The notes beneath the pieces are model-generated. The model was not told where the DNA came from. It searched no databases and saw only the letters and a list, made by a program, of their open reading frames with translations. 64,000 bases of DNA from positions 5,161,501-5,225,500 of the forward strand of contig NC_135358.1 in the NCBI RefSeq assembly GCF_051622035.1, given 5' to 3'. The stretch is from Arctopsyche grandis. Its lineage: Eukaryota; Arthropoda; Insecta; Trichoptera; Hydropsychidae. A program made the translations under genes and the position numbers. Positions 1 through 12,490 of this stretch are shown here, piece after piece. Each line of letters opens with the position of its first letter. Position 1 is the first letter of the stretch.

Positions 1-2150
1 CAGTCTTCGAGACGAGTGTCATTTGCATTTTCCATCTTTTATAAGCCCACACAATAAGGAACTCGGAATATCAGGGCTTTTTATCCTGTAATTTATTCGT
101 ATTTTAATTATACATTCGTAATCGTATATTTAATTATAACGTAAATAGCTTACATTTAAAACTTGTCAGCAAGATTCTTAATATGCATACATACACATGT
201 TACAGTACAAGTTTACATCTCTTTAGTTCACGATAATACTAGTTTGTTCATATATAATACAAACCAATCTGCCTAGTTTTAACTAGTTTTTTTATGCATT
301 TAGCCAGCAGCATAGCCTCTCGGTGATTGCAATAATGCCAACCACCGAGATGTTGCCAGGTTCGATCCCGTGGGTTGACCTCGATTGAAAAGAGTATTGT
401 CTGTAGTGCTGTTGGTCAGACTTGGCTATTTGTGACCCCAAGTCGATCTTTTAATATCAGAGTATGCCAATTTATCTGATTTCATTTTTGAAACGGCTCT
501 TCATCAAATTGGCGCAAACAATCTTACCCACTATTTTAATATCATTTCAAAATTTATAATCTATAAATTTATATATGTAGAAGTTTGATAACATAGATGT
601 CGCTCCAATAACGACATTATTGAAAAATATAGAATTGGGTCTATCGGCTATACCGCCTTCCAACTGCCTATTTATAAATAAATTATTAGGCATTAAGTAT
701 ACTCAATAATTTGAACAGCGGCGGTGTATAATATATGGGCATGGAATTATTTTTTTAATTTTTAAATGTTTTTTTTTATTACTACATTATGTTGACAATA
801 CATTTTATATATATTTTAATAGCTACTGATCTAGTGATCATTTTCTATTTTACAATTTTAATTTAATTTTGTTAGTAATCATAGTATTATATTATTCTAA
901 TGTTAATGTACAACATAATAGGAAAAGAGCATGAAATGAAATGGGCCTTTTCTACCAAAATTTACAACTTACGAATAATTGTCATCGTTAACAATACGTT
1001 CGTAAGCCAAGAATAAATGAAATTAATACATATTTTACAAAGGATTTTAAAATAGTACCTATTTAATTTCAACAACAGTGTTTCAAGTAGGTATGTATAT
1101 ATGTATACATAAATAGTTAATAAATAAAAAAAATATGATGATAACATTTTTACTTTACATATGTAAATTCATAAAGACGGTATAACCAGTCTTTATAAAT
1201 ATTGACACGGATTACACGACCCATGTTCAATGCATTTTTACTTTATCTATGTACGTAGTAACAATAGATGAAATTTTGTGATCATGCGAAAATTCGAACT
1301 CGAGATTTTGACTGATTCGAACTCAGAATCGATTACTGATCACGTTTTCAAGATCTAGAAAAAATGTGTGTGTGGCTATGTATTTTGGTGATTTTTTTAA
1401 CATAATTCGTCCTATCGAACTGAAAATTAGTATCGGGTACTGAAATTCTTATCGATATGATGCAAATTTTTAAGTTGACCGGAAATGGTACCTCCCCTTA
1501 TAGGCATTCTCTTAAGTTTTTGAATTCAATTATCTCCCAAACTACTAACCAAATCAGATTGAAAAAATTTTATACCCTAATATTTTTTGAATATTTTTAC
1601 CTGAACCGAAATTAGTACTTTTACTCGAGAATCGAGGTTTTTTATATTTTTCTCAGAAGCCTTTTGGTTTATTGAACTGAAATTTAATATCTAGAAGTTT
1701 AAACCGTTTTTTTATGTATAAAATTTGGTAAGCATCCGTCAACCAGAAGTGGCAGTTTACAGTTATATTTTTCTTCCACTATTTTTTTCGACCCCTTAAA
1801 CATGTGTGCTCTTCACGAAAAAGTTCAAGTATAATTCTTGTATCAATGTGAGGAAAATAAAAAAAAATGACTAAATTTAATAAGCCGGAAGTGGGATTTT
1901 TTCCTCTTAGAAAAGTGAAAAATGTTGTGACCACGATTCTTTCTACACCTCTGAACGTATTTAATTAGTGTTTTTCGGCCACACGTTTCAAATATTAAAT
2001 TTTACAAAATCAATATAATTTTTAACGATTAAATGAAACCAAAATGTATATTAAAAATGAATATTTAAATATTATTTTATTTAAAAAAAATTCATCAACC
2101 CTGTTCCGACCGAGCAGTTGCGCCTTACAGAACTGTGTGCTTAATGACGT
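1..2150. other. Repeat-rich AT-rich region, no gene recognised
   Basis: No coding exon can be supported here. A tRNA-derived SINE lies at about 300-620. The segment 766-930 is repeated at 53682-53850, and its first part recurs at 51310-51400 as the tail of another SINE. The stretch 1290-1960 is low-complexity AT-rich sequence with several near-repeated phrases such as 'gaactgaaa' and 'aaattagta'. It looks like an old repeat, but I cannot assign it to a family. Confidence 0.5.
300..620 (+). repeat. tRNA-derived SINE, degraded copy
   Basis: The copy starts at 'agccagcagcatag' and has a B-box-like 'ggttcgatccc'. It continues with the body shared by the other SINEs of this window (tttgtgacccc-aagtcgatc, agagtatgccaattt, gaaacggctc, aattggc, catagatgtc). 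The 3' hairpin tail is missing or too diverged to recognise. Confidence 0.6.
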
Positions 2151-2202
2151 AACATCTTATATATAAATAGGGGTGGATTTATTTTTTAATTCAAATACAG
2201 TT
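2145..2202 (+). promoter_or_regulatory. Core promoter of the peptide-precursor gene
   Basis: A TATA box reads 'tatatataaatagg' at about 2158-2171. It is followed about 30 bases later by an initiator-like 'aatacagtt' near 2197-2202. A cAMP/ATF-type half site TGACGTAA lies at 2145-2152, just upstream of the TATA box. This spacing fits a TATA-driven start about 80 bases before the start codon. The function of the TGACGTAA site is inferred from its match and position only. Confidence 0.55.
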
Positions 2203-2278
2203 ACAGTTCCGAGAAGCACTCACGAAAGCTCATTCGTGTAGTCCTGAAAAAAGTTTCCGTTTTAATAAAGTGCCGAAA

Positions 2279-2846
2279 ATGATTTGCAAATTACCAATGT
2301 CTCATTTCTTATGCGTAATTTTGTTGTCAACAATCACATTTGACTTGCTTGTTTCGGCATCTAAAGATCGTTTCAATATTTATAAAGGTTCGTATATAAC
2401 AATTTCATATATGTATGTAGAAATATATTATCAATATTTAATAAAATATTCTGTTTGTATTCATCAAGGAACTGACGCGGAAGAATTGTCCGATTTACTT
2501 AACCCCGATGAAGAATCCAAAATATCATGTGAGTGAAGGCGTTTGGAATATATATTTTATTTTTATTATATTCTAGAATTAAATTGGATATTTATTGCTA
2601 TTTTTTAGATTTTTATCGAACTCCACAATTAGGAGGAATCGGTACGCTTCGAGTGGGTCAAACTCCTCCAGTCGATTTTGGGAAACGAACCATAAACCGA
2701 TTCAAAAGTATGTTGATTCAAGTAAACATAATGTGTTCATATAATATTAACAAAACAACCCTTTCTTTCAAGATTATATGTTGGCAAAAGAAAACCAAGG
2801 GGAAGATGACGTTGGCAAGGAAGAAATAGATCCATTTTTTGGTTAA
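2279..2846 (+). CDS. Putative secreted peptide/prohormone precursor (113 aa)
   Basis: I assemble four exons: 2279-2387, 2469-2528, 2609-2707 and 2773-2846. All junctions are GT-AG and every phase agrees, giving 113 residues and a TAA stop. Residues 1-27 form a signal peptide (hydrophobic SHFLCVILLSTITFDLLVSA). The mature part has no cysteine. It holds an acidic spacer (about 38-55), then a segment ending PPVDFGKR at about residues 77-84. Such a Gly-Lys-Arg is the standard prohormone convertase and amidation signal, so a peptide ending -VDF-amide is predicted. A basic stretch (TINRFKNY) follows, then an acidic tail. The protein ends in DPFFG, a terminal glycine that could itself be amidated. 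I recognise no known insect neuropeptide family. A TATA promoter lies upstream and AATAAA at 3043-3048. The start is the first ATG after the TATA box; an upstream in-frame GTG is not used. Gene structure is well supported; the peptide-hormone role is inference. Confidence 0.6.
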
Positions 2847-3247
2847 TTGGATACGTATTGATGTTTTATTTTTTTAAGCATGCTGGAGAAATGGATAGCA
2901 ACCAAAAATATCATTCGTCACATATTCCTATATAAATATATATGTATGTATGTAATATAAATGTTTGTAAAATATTATTCAAATTAAAAAAAGTGTATTT
3001 CAATGATTGTATAGTGAGTTGTGTCAATTGAATATTGTGAAAAATAAATGTAATTAGTTCAAATAAATTATAAAGTATTTAATTTTAGCATAATATAATA
3101 TTTGTGCATTAGTGCCGCTACTCATTTTGAAGTAATATATATGAATGTATGTAGAAAAAGTATAATAAAATAAAAATAAATAAATTAAACAGTTTTTTAA
3201 ACAATTAACTAAAAAATATGTATTTTGATTTCATAATAATAATAATA

Positions 3248-3633
<386 letters not shown>

Positions 3634-3638
<5 letters not shown>

Positions 3639-4508
3639 CGCTATTCTGTGTGTCTGTGTGTGTGTGTATCTGCGATAACGCTAGCCGTACTATAATTGTC
3701 GATTCGATTCGACATACATATGTACGACACAGCTAACACACTGCCAATAAAATGTACGAATATAATATCGAAAGAAAAAAGCTTCAACAGATATACATAT
3801 ATACAGTTTGCTATCAATGTTTCCTCTGGGCAAATTAGTCTCTGAGCATATTGAATTCACATTGAAAATTTATTTAATTAATATATTTATTTTATGGTGT
3901 TTTATATTGTTTATATGTTTATATTAAATCTAATATATAATTTTTAAAGAGACTTTGTATATATGTATGAATGTATGTAACCTTCGTTCGTTGGTTCGTA
4001 GACGACACATTCAATTCATATGTGCCGATTCAACTATTTTCGATTCAAAAGATTCGAAGTCCCCGGGGGCGAAGTCTCCGAGGGTGAAGTCTCCGGGAGT
4101 GAAGTCTCCGGGGGCGACGGTGAAGGCGCCGGGGGGGGGGGGGGCGCCGGATTCTGGTATACATATAATTTCGAAAGAAACTTAGTATACATATACATAT
4201 GTTTGTTTGTTTGTGACAGTCTAATAAAAAAACAAATGAGTATTCAAAGAAATTTATATAAAATAAAACTATTCAAATAAATTTAATAAAATGCTTACTA
4301 TTAGATTAGTCATGTTTAAGCGGTTTATATTACAAATACCGAGCGAAGCCGGGTAAAACCACTAGTTAACTATATTTAAAAGTTATTTGAAAAAAATACG
4401 ACTGCGTGCGGATCGAACATAGAACCGACACATTTATTTTTTTATTTATTTTATTTAATAACTTAATATGCCCATGCGATGATATTTCATCGGGTACAAC
4501 ACTAGTGT
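3634..4508 (+). mobile_element. Non-autonomous Helitron-like element with a second one nested in it
   Basis: The left part (aatatcgctattctgtgtg, then a GT-rich run and 'acatacatatgtacgacacagct') and the right end are shared with the copies at 61622-62531. The 3' end at 4505 has a short hairpin (cgatga-tat-ttcatcg) followed after about 10 bases by CTAG and then T, the Helitron 3' signature. About 3950-4367 is absent from the 61.6-kb copy. It ends in its own 'gagcgaagccgggtaaaaccactag', so one element appears inserted in the other. No Rep/helicase coding sequence is present. Confidence 0.6.
4057..4142 (+). repeat. GC-rich 12-bp tandem repeat (gaagtctccggg)
   Basis: Five to six imperfect copies of a 12-base unit end in a poly-G run at 4131-4142. 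It lies within the nested Helitron-like element and stands out from the AT-rich surroundings. The Ser-Pro-Gly-rich reading frames across it are repeat translation only. Confidence 0.85.
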
Positions 4509-4509
4509 A

Positions 4510-5240
4510 TATGTCACAGTGAAATTATGTATATTTTAAGTGAAAATATATTTTCAGTGAAATTACAACCAGTTAAATTTTCAAGGTTGGTTTTATTCAT
4601 TTAAGATTTGATTGTTAGGGTTGATATTATTTAAGGGTTAGGATAGGTAAGGTTAAATAAGGGTTGGCCCTATTCATTTAAGATTGGGTTGTTTACTGGT
4701 AGGTTAAATTTATAGAGTTAAATGTTGTAAATTCATTGTTTGATATTTTTTCAATGCTTGAATTGGTGAAAATATGTATATTTTCACTTGAAATATGCAT
4801 TCACTGTAACATATGTATGTATATAAAATTATAATAATAGATACATTTTATGTTTTTGAGCATGTTCCCCTTTTTGTAGTGATACATTATGTATTAGAAA
4901 AAATATCACAGGCACAAATTTTTTTCAATTATTATTTTCATCGACCTCATCGCATTACGAAACACAGTGGTTTTGTCAATATAATTTGTGCTATGTATAA
5001 AAATAATATGCAATTAATGACCACTTAATGTAAATAGCTCAGTATTTTTTTTCCATATTATTAGTTCGAAGTGCATGTTTGACGAGCGTACAAATTAATA
5101 TGAATAATAAAAAAAAGTTCTCATCATACTTCATTATTAAATATCACAAATCTTATATTATAAAAAATGTGGTGTGTTTAAACGGACAATTGTTGGTTTG
5201 ATTAATTTCGACCGCAGCCTTGACGATTAGTATTGTATCT
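4510..5240. other. Intergenic sequence upstream of esterase 1
   Basis: No gene is seen. Short direct repeats of 'ggttaggttaa/ttcatttaagatt' type occur at 4575-4710. From about 4930 the sequence is a degraded version of the region upstream of esterases 2-4 (cgacctcat-tgcattacgaaacacag...), so it marks the left end of the duplicated unit. Confidence 0.5.
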
Positions 5241-5248
5241 TGAACCTA

Positions 5249-5275
5249 TTTATAGTAGTAAAAACAGTAAGCACC
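5249..5275 (+). promoter_or_regulatory. Probable core promoter of esterase 1
   Basis: A TATA-like 'ctatttatag' is followed by 'aaacagtaag', which aligns with the initiator of the other three esterase promoters. The segment is more diverged than those of esterases 2-4, so this promoter may behave differently. Confidence 0.4.
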
Positions 5276-5302
5276 AGCAAGTCGTTTCACTGTCGGTAAG
5301 CC

Positions 5303-8300
5303 ATGACCAAGACGAAAGTTTTTATCTATTGCGTTTGTGCAATTTTGCATTATTGCATTGGGGATGCTCCCGAGGTTAAAACATCTCAAGGTGCCCTCAA
5401 AGGAGCCTACTTTAATGCTATCCATGGAAAAAAGTATGCAGCCTTCATGTCTCTACCATATGCTCAGCCGCCAATAGGACCATTGCGATTTAAGGCAACT
5501 ATCCAATATGAGACAACAATCTTAAAGTGTGAATTACTTCAAACAATATAATTTTCAGGCACCTTTTGAAGCTGGGTCATGGGAAGGAGTCAGAGATGCC
5601 AGCCAAGACGCTCCAACTTGCGTCCATAACCATCCATATTTTAGAAGCAGTGTAATCATCGGCGTTGAAGATTGCCTTTATTTGAATGTTTACACCCCAT
5701 CGGTAAGTATTCAATCGTCATTTCAGTAATTACAAGTGATGAAATAGGCACATACTACTCAATCCATATTTTTAATTAATAGGAATTTAAAGAGAGCTCC
5801 CTATTGCCAGTGATGGTCTTCTTTCACGGGGGTGGATGGATGATGGGAACTGGTAACAAAAATCTATACGGACCAGACAATCTTATGGAGCGAGACATTG
5901 TCCTAGTCGGTGTCAATTTTCGGCTGGGTAAGTTTAATTTGAAATGTAGTAGAGATTGCAAGAGGATTTAAATGCTCTTCACGCTTGGTCGTTTACTAAC
6001 CGTTTGCCTCTTAATGTCTCCAAATGTTACTCTACATCTATGTATCATAGATCTATCCCTGACCGTACCCTGATCTACTGTTAATCTGGGTTTTGCTTTT
6101 CAGAGTGACCTAAGGTTCTCCAATCACATTGATTATGTGCGTTGCTCAGCTTTAAGGATGCTAGGGTTTATTTTTCGCAATTCCTGACATTTCTATAATC
6201 CTACTGTTCTGAGGCTGTTGTACAATGCTCTGGTCTGGAGTAAGTCTCTATGATCCGGTCTCCTTCAGCAAAAACTCAATCTATTAAACTTATACTTATA
6301 CAACGACGCTTTCTCCGACTTATTTATATGAAGGAAATAAATATGGGATTTACCCATATTTATTTCCTTCAAGATTTGTCATGGGTATGGTTGACTACAC
6401 TCCTCTCGAACACAGGAGGAATATTGCCCTCATCAAGTTCTTGTTTTCTATATTTAGAAGTTTTATCTCATGTTAGTCTATTCTGGCTGAGATTGGCCTT
6501 CATGCTCCAGAGAGTTTGATCTGGACCCACCATCGTCTTCTATTTTGTATTCCTCTGGCAAGAACTGTGGCATATTTTAATTTTCACATTTCTCGAGGCT
6601 TCCGTTTCTTAAATTTCACTGGATGGTGCCATTGACATTTGTCATAGCTCTTTTCATTCGCTGCACCGCTTCCTCGTTTACGGGGGTCGCGACCAACTGA
6701 AGCAGTTAATAGTTGACAATTTTAACTGTTGACTTGGCTGTTATTTATTTCTTAAAAGTCTTCTGTAATTCAAGGGTTTTTCTTCTGTTCTTAATCTGTT
6801 TACCATAATAGTCGCTTTGGAGCAATCTATTAGGCGAGTGTGCATGATTAATTGATATAAAATGAAATAAAAATACATTATTTAATTAAAATCTTATAGC
6901 CGCACTTGGATTCCTGTCAACAATGGACGAAGCTGCTCCTGGAAATTGGCTATTCAAAGATCAAAATATGGCTTTAAGGTGGATTAAAAAACACATAATA
7001 CACTTTGGTGGTGATCCAAACTTAGTAACGATATTTGGAGAAAGCGCTCATCACCACACGCTATCTCCAATGAGTCAAGGTCTGGAAATACTACTTTTTA
7101 TGGTACCTCAAAAAAATATATTCACCGATAACGATTCAATATAATTATCTATTCCAGGACTTTTCCACAGAGCAATACTACAATCTGGTAATGCACTATC
7201 CTTTTGGGGTGTCTCAGAACCCGGCCGTGCACAAAGACAAGCTAAGAAACTTGGCAAAATCATGGATTGTCCTACTGACGACAATATGCAAATGATAGAA
7301 TGTCTTCGTACTAAAGATGCCAAAGACATCATAGCCACTGATAAATTATTTTATGTAAGATATGGTTTTAAGTGAGGACTCTAATAGTAAAAAAATCCAA
7401 AATTACCGTAACCTTTCGTTAATTGTATGTGCTATACGTGTGAGTATTACATGTAATAATAAAAGATCAAAAGCTAGTTTTGAAATTTATTAGCTGTGGA
7501 AATTTACATTTCGAGCTCTGGTTTTAAGTATTGGACCAAAGCTAAGCTGTCACATATTTAGTAACGGTACACAATTTTCAGGATTGGGACTATGATCCAA
7601 TGATTCCGTTCAGACCTGTAATCGAGCCTCCTAATGAAAATTCGTTTTTGTCTGAAGATCCAAGGGTTTTATTTAAAGAAGGTCGTTTCGCTCAAGTTCC
7701 AACAATGCATGGAATCAGTGAAGGCGATGGATGCATCAGGTCTGCCGGTGGGTACTAAACTGTATAAACAATATACATTTGTGTTCAATATTGCTTTATA
7801 TTATAAATTCTTTTTTATAGCAATTTTTGGCGTTCCTGGATTGATGGAAGAATTCGGTGAGAAGTTCGATCTTTTAGCACCAGCTTCCTTTGGATACGAA
7901 CTTGCAAACGATCCTGCTGTTATTACCGCAGCTATCAGAGAGTTTTATTTAAATGGAAATACTATCAATATCGATACGATCATGAACACAACAAATGTGA
8001 GATAATTTTTCAAGTTTCTCCGCTTTGTTTGTTCATATTTTAGAATATTTATAATTTCAGATATATACTGACTCGTATTTTACTGCCGGCTTGGACGAAA
8101 CGTTGATTTTGTCACTACCGAAGGCTTCAAATCCAGTGTATTTGTTTTTTTTTTCGTTCATAGGAAGAGTGAGTTTAACCGTTCCTTTTGGTGATTCCGT
8201 TCGAAATTATGGTATAATTCGATATGCTATTTTTATTTCACTCTAGTTGTTTAATATTTTTGTTTAATAACACTGCGAATTAAATATTTCAGGAACTTGT

Positions 8301-8731
8301 CACGGCGATGAAATATTATATTTATTCAACATGGGGGGTTTTCCAGGACTGGAAGGCCGAGAAAAAGATGTATCAGATGCGTTCGTTACAATATGGACGA
8401 ATTTTGCCAAGACTGGGTATGTTGTGCAACACTTCAAACTTACATAAATGCATATATGTAAATATTATATATCATAGTTCCCTAAAACCTTATTTTAAAA
8501 TAGAAACCTACATATATACGTTCCATATTTTGCAGTGATCCTTCATCGCCGATTCGCGAAACTAAATTGGGAAACATACCTTCTTGGCCCCAGTTGGACG
8601 CATCCGGTTTGTGGAAACACGTCGAAATTGGCGACAAGTTAGAACAACATGATGATCTCTTTAATAACCGAAGAAATTTCTGGAGAAGTCTTCCTTTATG
8701 GCAGAAACAGCATTCCGCCATTTATGCATAA
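5303..8731 (+). CDS. Secreted carboxylesterase-like protein, copy 1 (GESAG elbow altered)
   Basis: Ten exons: 5303-5494, 5559-5702, 5783-5927, 6900-7079, 7158-7354, 7582-7747, 7821-7996, 8061-8211, 8293-8416, 8536-8731. Together they give 556 residues, in the usual range for insect carboxylesterases. Residues 1-20 form a signal peptide; there is no C-terminal retention signal, so secretion is expected. The alpha/beta-hydrolase landmarks are the oxyanion hole HGGG (127-130), nucleophile Ser209 in GESA, acid Asp335 in EGDG and His454 in CHGDE. Five residues after GESA (Gly-Ala-Ala-Ser-Val in copy 4) are missing, so the motif reads GESAHHH. Activity is therefore doubtful. Gly161 is replaced by Ala at the exon 3/4 joint. 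Intron 1 needs a GC donor (aag|gcaact). Intron 3 is 972 bases long because of a LINE insertion. AATAAA is at 8803-8808. The natural substrate is unknown; the juvenile hormone esterase signature GQSAG is absent. Confidence 0.85.
5985..6868 (+). mobile_element. Jockey-like non-LTR retrotransposon (LINE) 3' fragment in esterase 1 intron 3
   Basis: The other three copies have an intron of only about 70-90 bases here. Translated plus-strand pieces at 6090-6250 ([39 protein letters not shown]) match the C-terminal region of LINE reverse transcriptases, with stops and frameshifts. The 3' end (gtcgctttggagcaatctattaggcgagtgtgcatg, then A-rich) matches the 3' hairpin tail of the SINEs in this window. 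A perfect 18-base-arm inverted repeat lies at 6330-6370 inside it. Confidence 0.7.
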
Positions 8732-9298
8732 AATGACAAAAATATCATACATGTTTATATAATGTACATATACATATATTTAAGTCCAATGCTGCACCTA
8801 AGAATAAAAAATAAATAAAAATTATAGAACATTTGAAACAAACATTAGGTACATAATTATGTAAATTGATGTATATATTGTATACGCACACATAAATAAT
8901 AAAAAAACGCAAAAATAATAATTGCTTCAACTACTTTGTGTCATGTCATGCTCATTGAAAATAATTGTAGTATTAAATTAAGTCTTGTAATAAATAATTA
9001 AAACATTAAAACTTTTCGTTTATCATTTTTGTTGACCTCATTGCATTAAAAAACATAGGGGTGGTCGTAAATGACTTAATAATAATTTGTTATCCATGAA
9101 ACAAATAATACATAGGTACAATCAAGGAGCACTTAATGAAAATAGCCTAGTATTTTATTCCATATCATTAATTCCTAGTGCATGTTTGGTGAACAAACAA
9201 ATTATTATAGCTAATGTCAAGAATTATCATTTCAAATTACCATATAAAATATATTGTATTATAAAAACTACTGTGCGTATAAATGGACAATAACGAAT
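8732..9298. other. Intergenic spacer between esterases 1 and 2
   Basis: It carries the esterase 1 3' UTR with AATAAA signals at 8803 and onward. From about 9020 comes the left part of the duplicated unit (ttgacctcattgcatt...caaggagcacttaatg), which recurs near 12080 and, diverged, near 15770. No other gene is seen. Confidence 0.6.
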
Positions 9299-9392
9299 AA
9301 AGGTTCGTTTACGTATCAATTCCATCGATTACAATGGTAGCCTTGGCGATTAGTATATCTTAAGCCGATTCATGGAAGTAAGCTCAGTACAA
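9299..9392 (+). promoter_or_regulatory. Conserved esterase promoter, copy 2
   Basis: About 90 bases are nearly identical in front of copies 2, 3 and 4. TATATC at 9354-9359 and the arthropod initiator TCAGT at 9384-9388 are spaced so that the initiator A (9386) lies 32 bases after the first T. This start lies downstream of the in-frame ATG at 9372, so translation should begin at 9423. Confidence 0.6.
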
Positions 9393-9422
9393 ACCATCAA
9401 GTCATTCCATAATCAGTTGGCT

Positions 9423-11814
9423 ATGACTAAAACTAAAGCTTTCATCTTTTGCTTTTGTGCAATTTTGCATTATTGCATTGGGGATGCTCCCGAAGTAAAA
9501 ACATCACAAGGTGTCCTCAAAGGGGCCTATTTTAATACTATAGATGGAAGACAGTATGCAGCCTTCATGTCTGTACCATATGCTCAGCCGCCAATAGGAC
9601 CATTGCGATTTAAGGCAACTATCCAATATGAGAGAACCACTTTAAAATGTGAATTATTTCAAACGATATCATTTTCAGGCACCTATCGAAGCCGGAGCTT
9701 GGGAAGGAGTCAGAGATGCCAGTCAAGATTCTGGAGCTTGCGTTCATAACCATCCATTTTTTAGAAGCAATGAAATCTTCGGCGATGAAGATTGCCTTTA
9801 TTTAAATGTTTACACGCCGTCGGTGAGCACATGAGCTTCACTTCATCAATTATTGAGTTCTGAAATAGACACATACTACTCACTCAATATTTTGATTAAA
9901 AGGAGTTTAAGGCGAGCTCCCTATTGCCAGTGATGGTCTTTTATCACGGAGGTGGATGGATGATGGGAACTGGTAACAAATTAATCTACGGACCAGATTA
10001 CTTGATGGAGCGTGACATTGTCCTAGTCAGTGCCAATTTTCGACTGGGTAAGTTTATTTTGAATTGGGGTAATAGAAATTGCAATTTATCGTCATATATA
10101 CGTATAAAATTTAAATATTATACAATCTTATAGGTGCACTTGGATTCCTATCAACAATGGACGAAGCTGCTCCAGGAAATTGGCTATTCAAAGATCAAAA
10201 TATGGCTTTAAGGTGGGTTAAAAAACACATAATACACTTTGGAGGTGATCCAAACTTAGTAACGATTTTTGGAGAAAGCGCTCATCACCACACGGTATCT
10301 CCAATGAGTCAAGGTCTGGAAATACTATTTTTATGGGTACCTCAAAAAAATATATTCACCGATAACAATTTAATACGACTATCTATTCCAGGACTTTTCC
10401 ACAGAGCGATATTACAATCTGGTAATGCACTTTCATTTTGGGGAATCTCAGAACCCGGCCGTGCAGAAAGACAAGCTAAGAAACTTGGTAAAATCATGAA
10501 TTGTCCTACTGACGACAATGTTAAAATGATAGAATGCCTTCGTACCAAAGATGTCAAAGACATCGTAGCCACTGATAAATTATTTTATGTAAGATATGGT
10601 TCCTAGTATTATATCAGAACTCGTCAGTGACCCATTTTGTAACGGTACCCAATTTTCAGGACTGGGATGTTGATCCAATGATTCCGTTTAGACCTGTAGT
10701 TGAACCTCCTAATGAAGATTCATTTTTGTCTGAAGATCCAAGGGTTTTATTTAAAGAAGGTCGTTTCGCTCAAGTTCCAACAATGCATGGACTCAGTGAA
10801 AACGACGGATGCCTCAGATCTGGCGGTGAGTAATAAACTAAGTAAATGGTGGATATTTTAACTAATTTTCTGTATAAATAAATATTTTACAGCAATTTAT
10901 ACCATACCTGGATACATGGAAGAATTCGCCGAGAAATTCGATGTTTTGGCACCAGCTTCGTTTGGATACGAACTTGCAAAAGATCCTGCTGTGATTACCG
11001 CAGCTATCAAAGATTTTTATTTAAATGGAAATACTATTAATATCAACACAATCATGAATTTAACAGATGTGAGTTTATTTTGAAATATGAACAAACATGC
11101 TCTGTTTGTTCATACTTTAGAACATTTATAATTTCAGATATATACTGACTCGTATTTTACTGCCGGCTTAGACGAAACATTGGTTTTGTCATTACCAAAG
11201 GCTTCAAATCCAGTGTATTTGTATTTTTTTACTTTCAAAGGAAGATCGAGTTTTTCCGCTCCTTTTGGTGACCCTGTACGAGATTATGGTAATAATTTGG
11301 ATGTTGTTTTTATTCAATTTTCGCTACTTAATATTAATACATTTTTTAAATAATATTTCCAATTGAATATTTCAGGAGCTTGTCACGGCGATGATGTAAT
11401 ATATTTATTCAACATTGGAGGTTTTCCAGTTCTAGAAGGACGAGAAAAAGATGTATCAGATGCGTTCGTTACAATATGGACGAATTTTGCCAAGACTGGG
11501 TATGTTGTGCGACACTTTAAACTTACATAAATACATATTTTAAATGAAAAAGTAGCTATATCATAGTTTTCCACAACATTATTGAAATAGAAACCTATGT
11601 ACGTTTTATATTTTTCAGTGATCCTTTATCGCCGATTCGCGAAACTAAATTGGGAAACATACCTTCTTGGCCCCAGTTGGACACATCTGATTTGTGGAAA
11701 CATGTTAAAATTAGCGACAAGTTAGAACAACACGATGATTATTTTAATAGTCGAAGGCATTTCTGGAGAAGTCTTCCTTTATGGCCCAAACAGCATTCTT
11801 CCGTTTATGTATAA
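9423..11814 (+). CDS. Secreted carboxylesterase-like protein, copy 2 (GESAG elbow altered)
   Basis: Ten exons: 9423-9614, 9679-9822, 9903-10047, 10134-10313, 10392-10588, 10660-10825, 10893-11068, 11138-11288, 11376-11499, 11619-11814. They give 556 residues with the same phases as the other copies. The signal peptide starts [24 protein letters not shown] is at 127-130, Ser209 in GESA and His454 in CHGDD. The acid is Asp335 (SENDG). The elbow reads GESAHHHTV with the same five-residue deletion as copies 1 and 3. Gly161 is kept (RLGALGF). Intron 1 again uses GC (aag|gcaact). All introns are short and free of insertions. Copy 2 lies about 3.07 kb before copy 3, the period of the duplication unit. 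AATAAA is at 11893-11898. The fold is clear. Catalytic competence is uncertain because the residues after the nucleophile are changed, while the other triad members persist. Confidence 0.87.
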
Positions 11815-12365
11815 AATGAAAAAAATAACTTCTCATATTTATATAATGTACATATAGATATATTAACGTTCAATCCTGCACCTTATAATACAAATAAAAT
11901 GAAAATTTTCAATTACTCACACATATTGTAGAATATTTGAAACTATATATTGTATATGCACAAATAAATAAAAAAACGCAAAATTATAATTCCTTCAACT
12001 ACATACTTTGTGTCATGTTCATTGAAAATATTTCTAGTATTAAATTAAGTCTTGTAATAAATAATTAAAACATTTAAACTTTTCGTTTATCATTTTTGTT
12101 GACCTCATTGCATTAAAAAACACAGGGGTGGTGTTTAATGACATTTTACATAATTTGTTATCCATGAAACAAGTAATATATAGGTACAATCAAGGAGCAC
12201 TTAATGAAAATAGCCTAGTATTTTATTCCATATCATTAATTCCTAGTGCATGTTTGGAGAACAAACAAATTATTATAGCTAATGTCAAGAATTATCATTA
12301 CAAATTACCATATAAAATATATTGTATTATAAAAACTGCTGTGCGTATAAATAGATAATAACGAA
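11815..12365. other. Intergenic spacer between esterases 2 and 3
   Basis: It holds the 3' UTR and poly(A) signal of copy 2, then the duplicated upstream segment (from about 12080) that is nearly identical to 9020-9298. Nothing else is recognised. Confidence 0.6.
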
Positions 12366-12460
12366 TAAAGGTTCGTTTACGTATCAAATCCACCGAATAC
12401 AATGGTAGCCTTGGCGATTAGTATATCTTAAGCCGATTCATGGAAGTAAGCTCAGTACAC
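12366..12460 (+). promoter_or_regulatory. Conserved esterase promoter, copy 3
   Basis: TATATC at 12422-12427 and TCAGT with the predicted +1 A at 12454, again 32 bases apart, in a block nearly identical to that of copies 2 and 4. Confidence 0.6.
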
Positions 12461-12490
12461 ACCAACAAGTCGTTCCATAATCAGTTGGCT

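Noticed and set aside
3955..4280. Ser-Pro-Gly-rich open frames
   Set aside because: Produced by a 12-base tandem repeat in a Helitron-like element, with no splice or start context.
9372..9422. In-frame upstream ATG adding 17 residues to esterase 2 (and the equivalents in copies 3 and 4)
   Set aside because: It lies before the predicted initiator and would bury the signal peptide; copy 1 lacks it.
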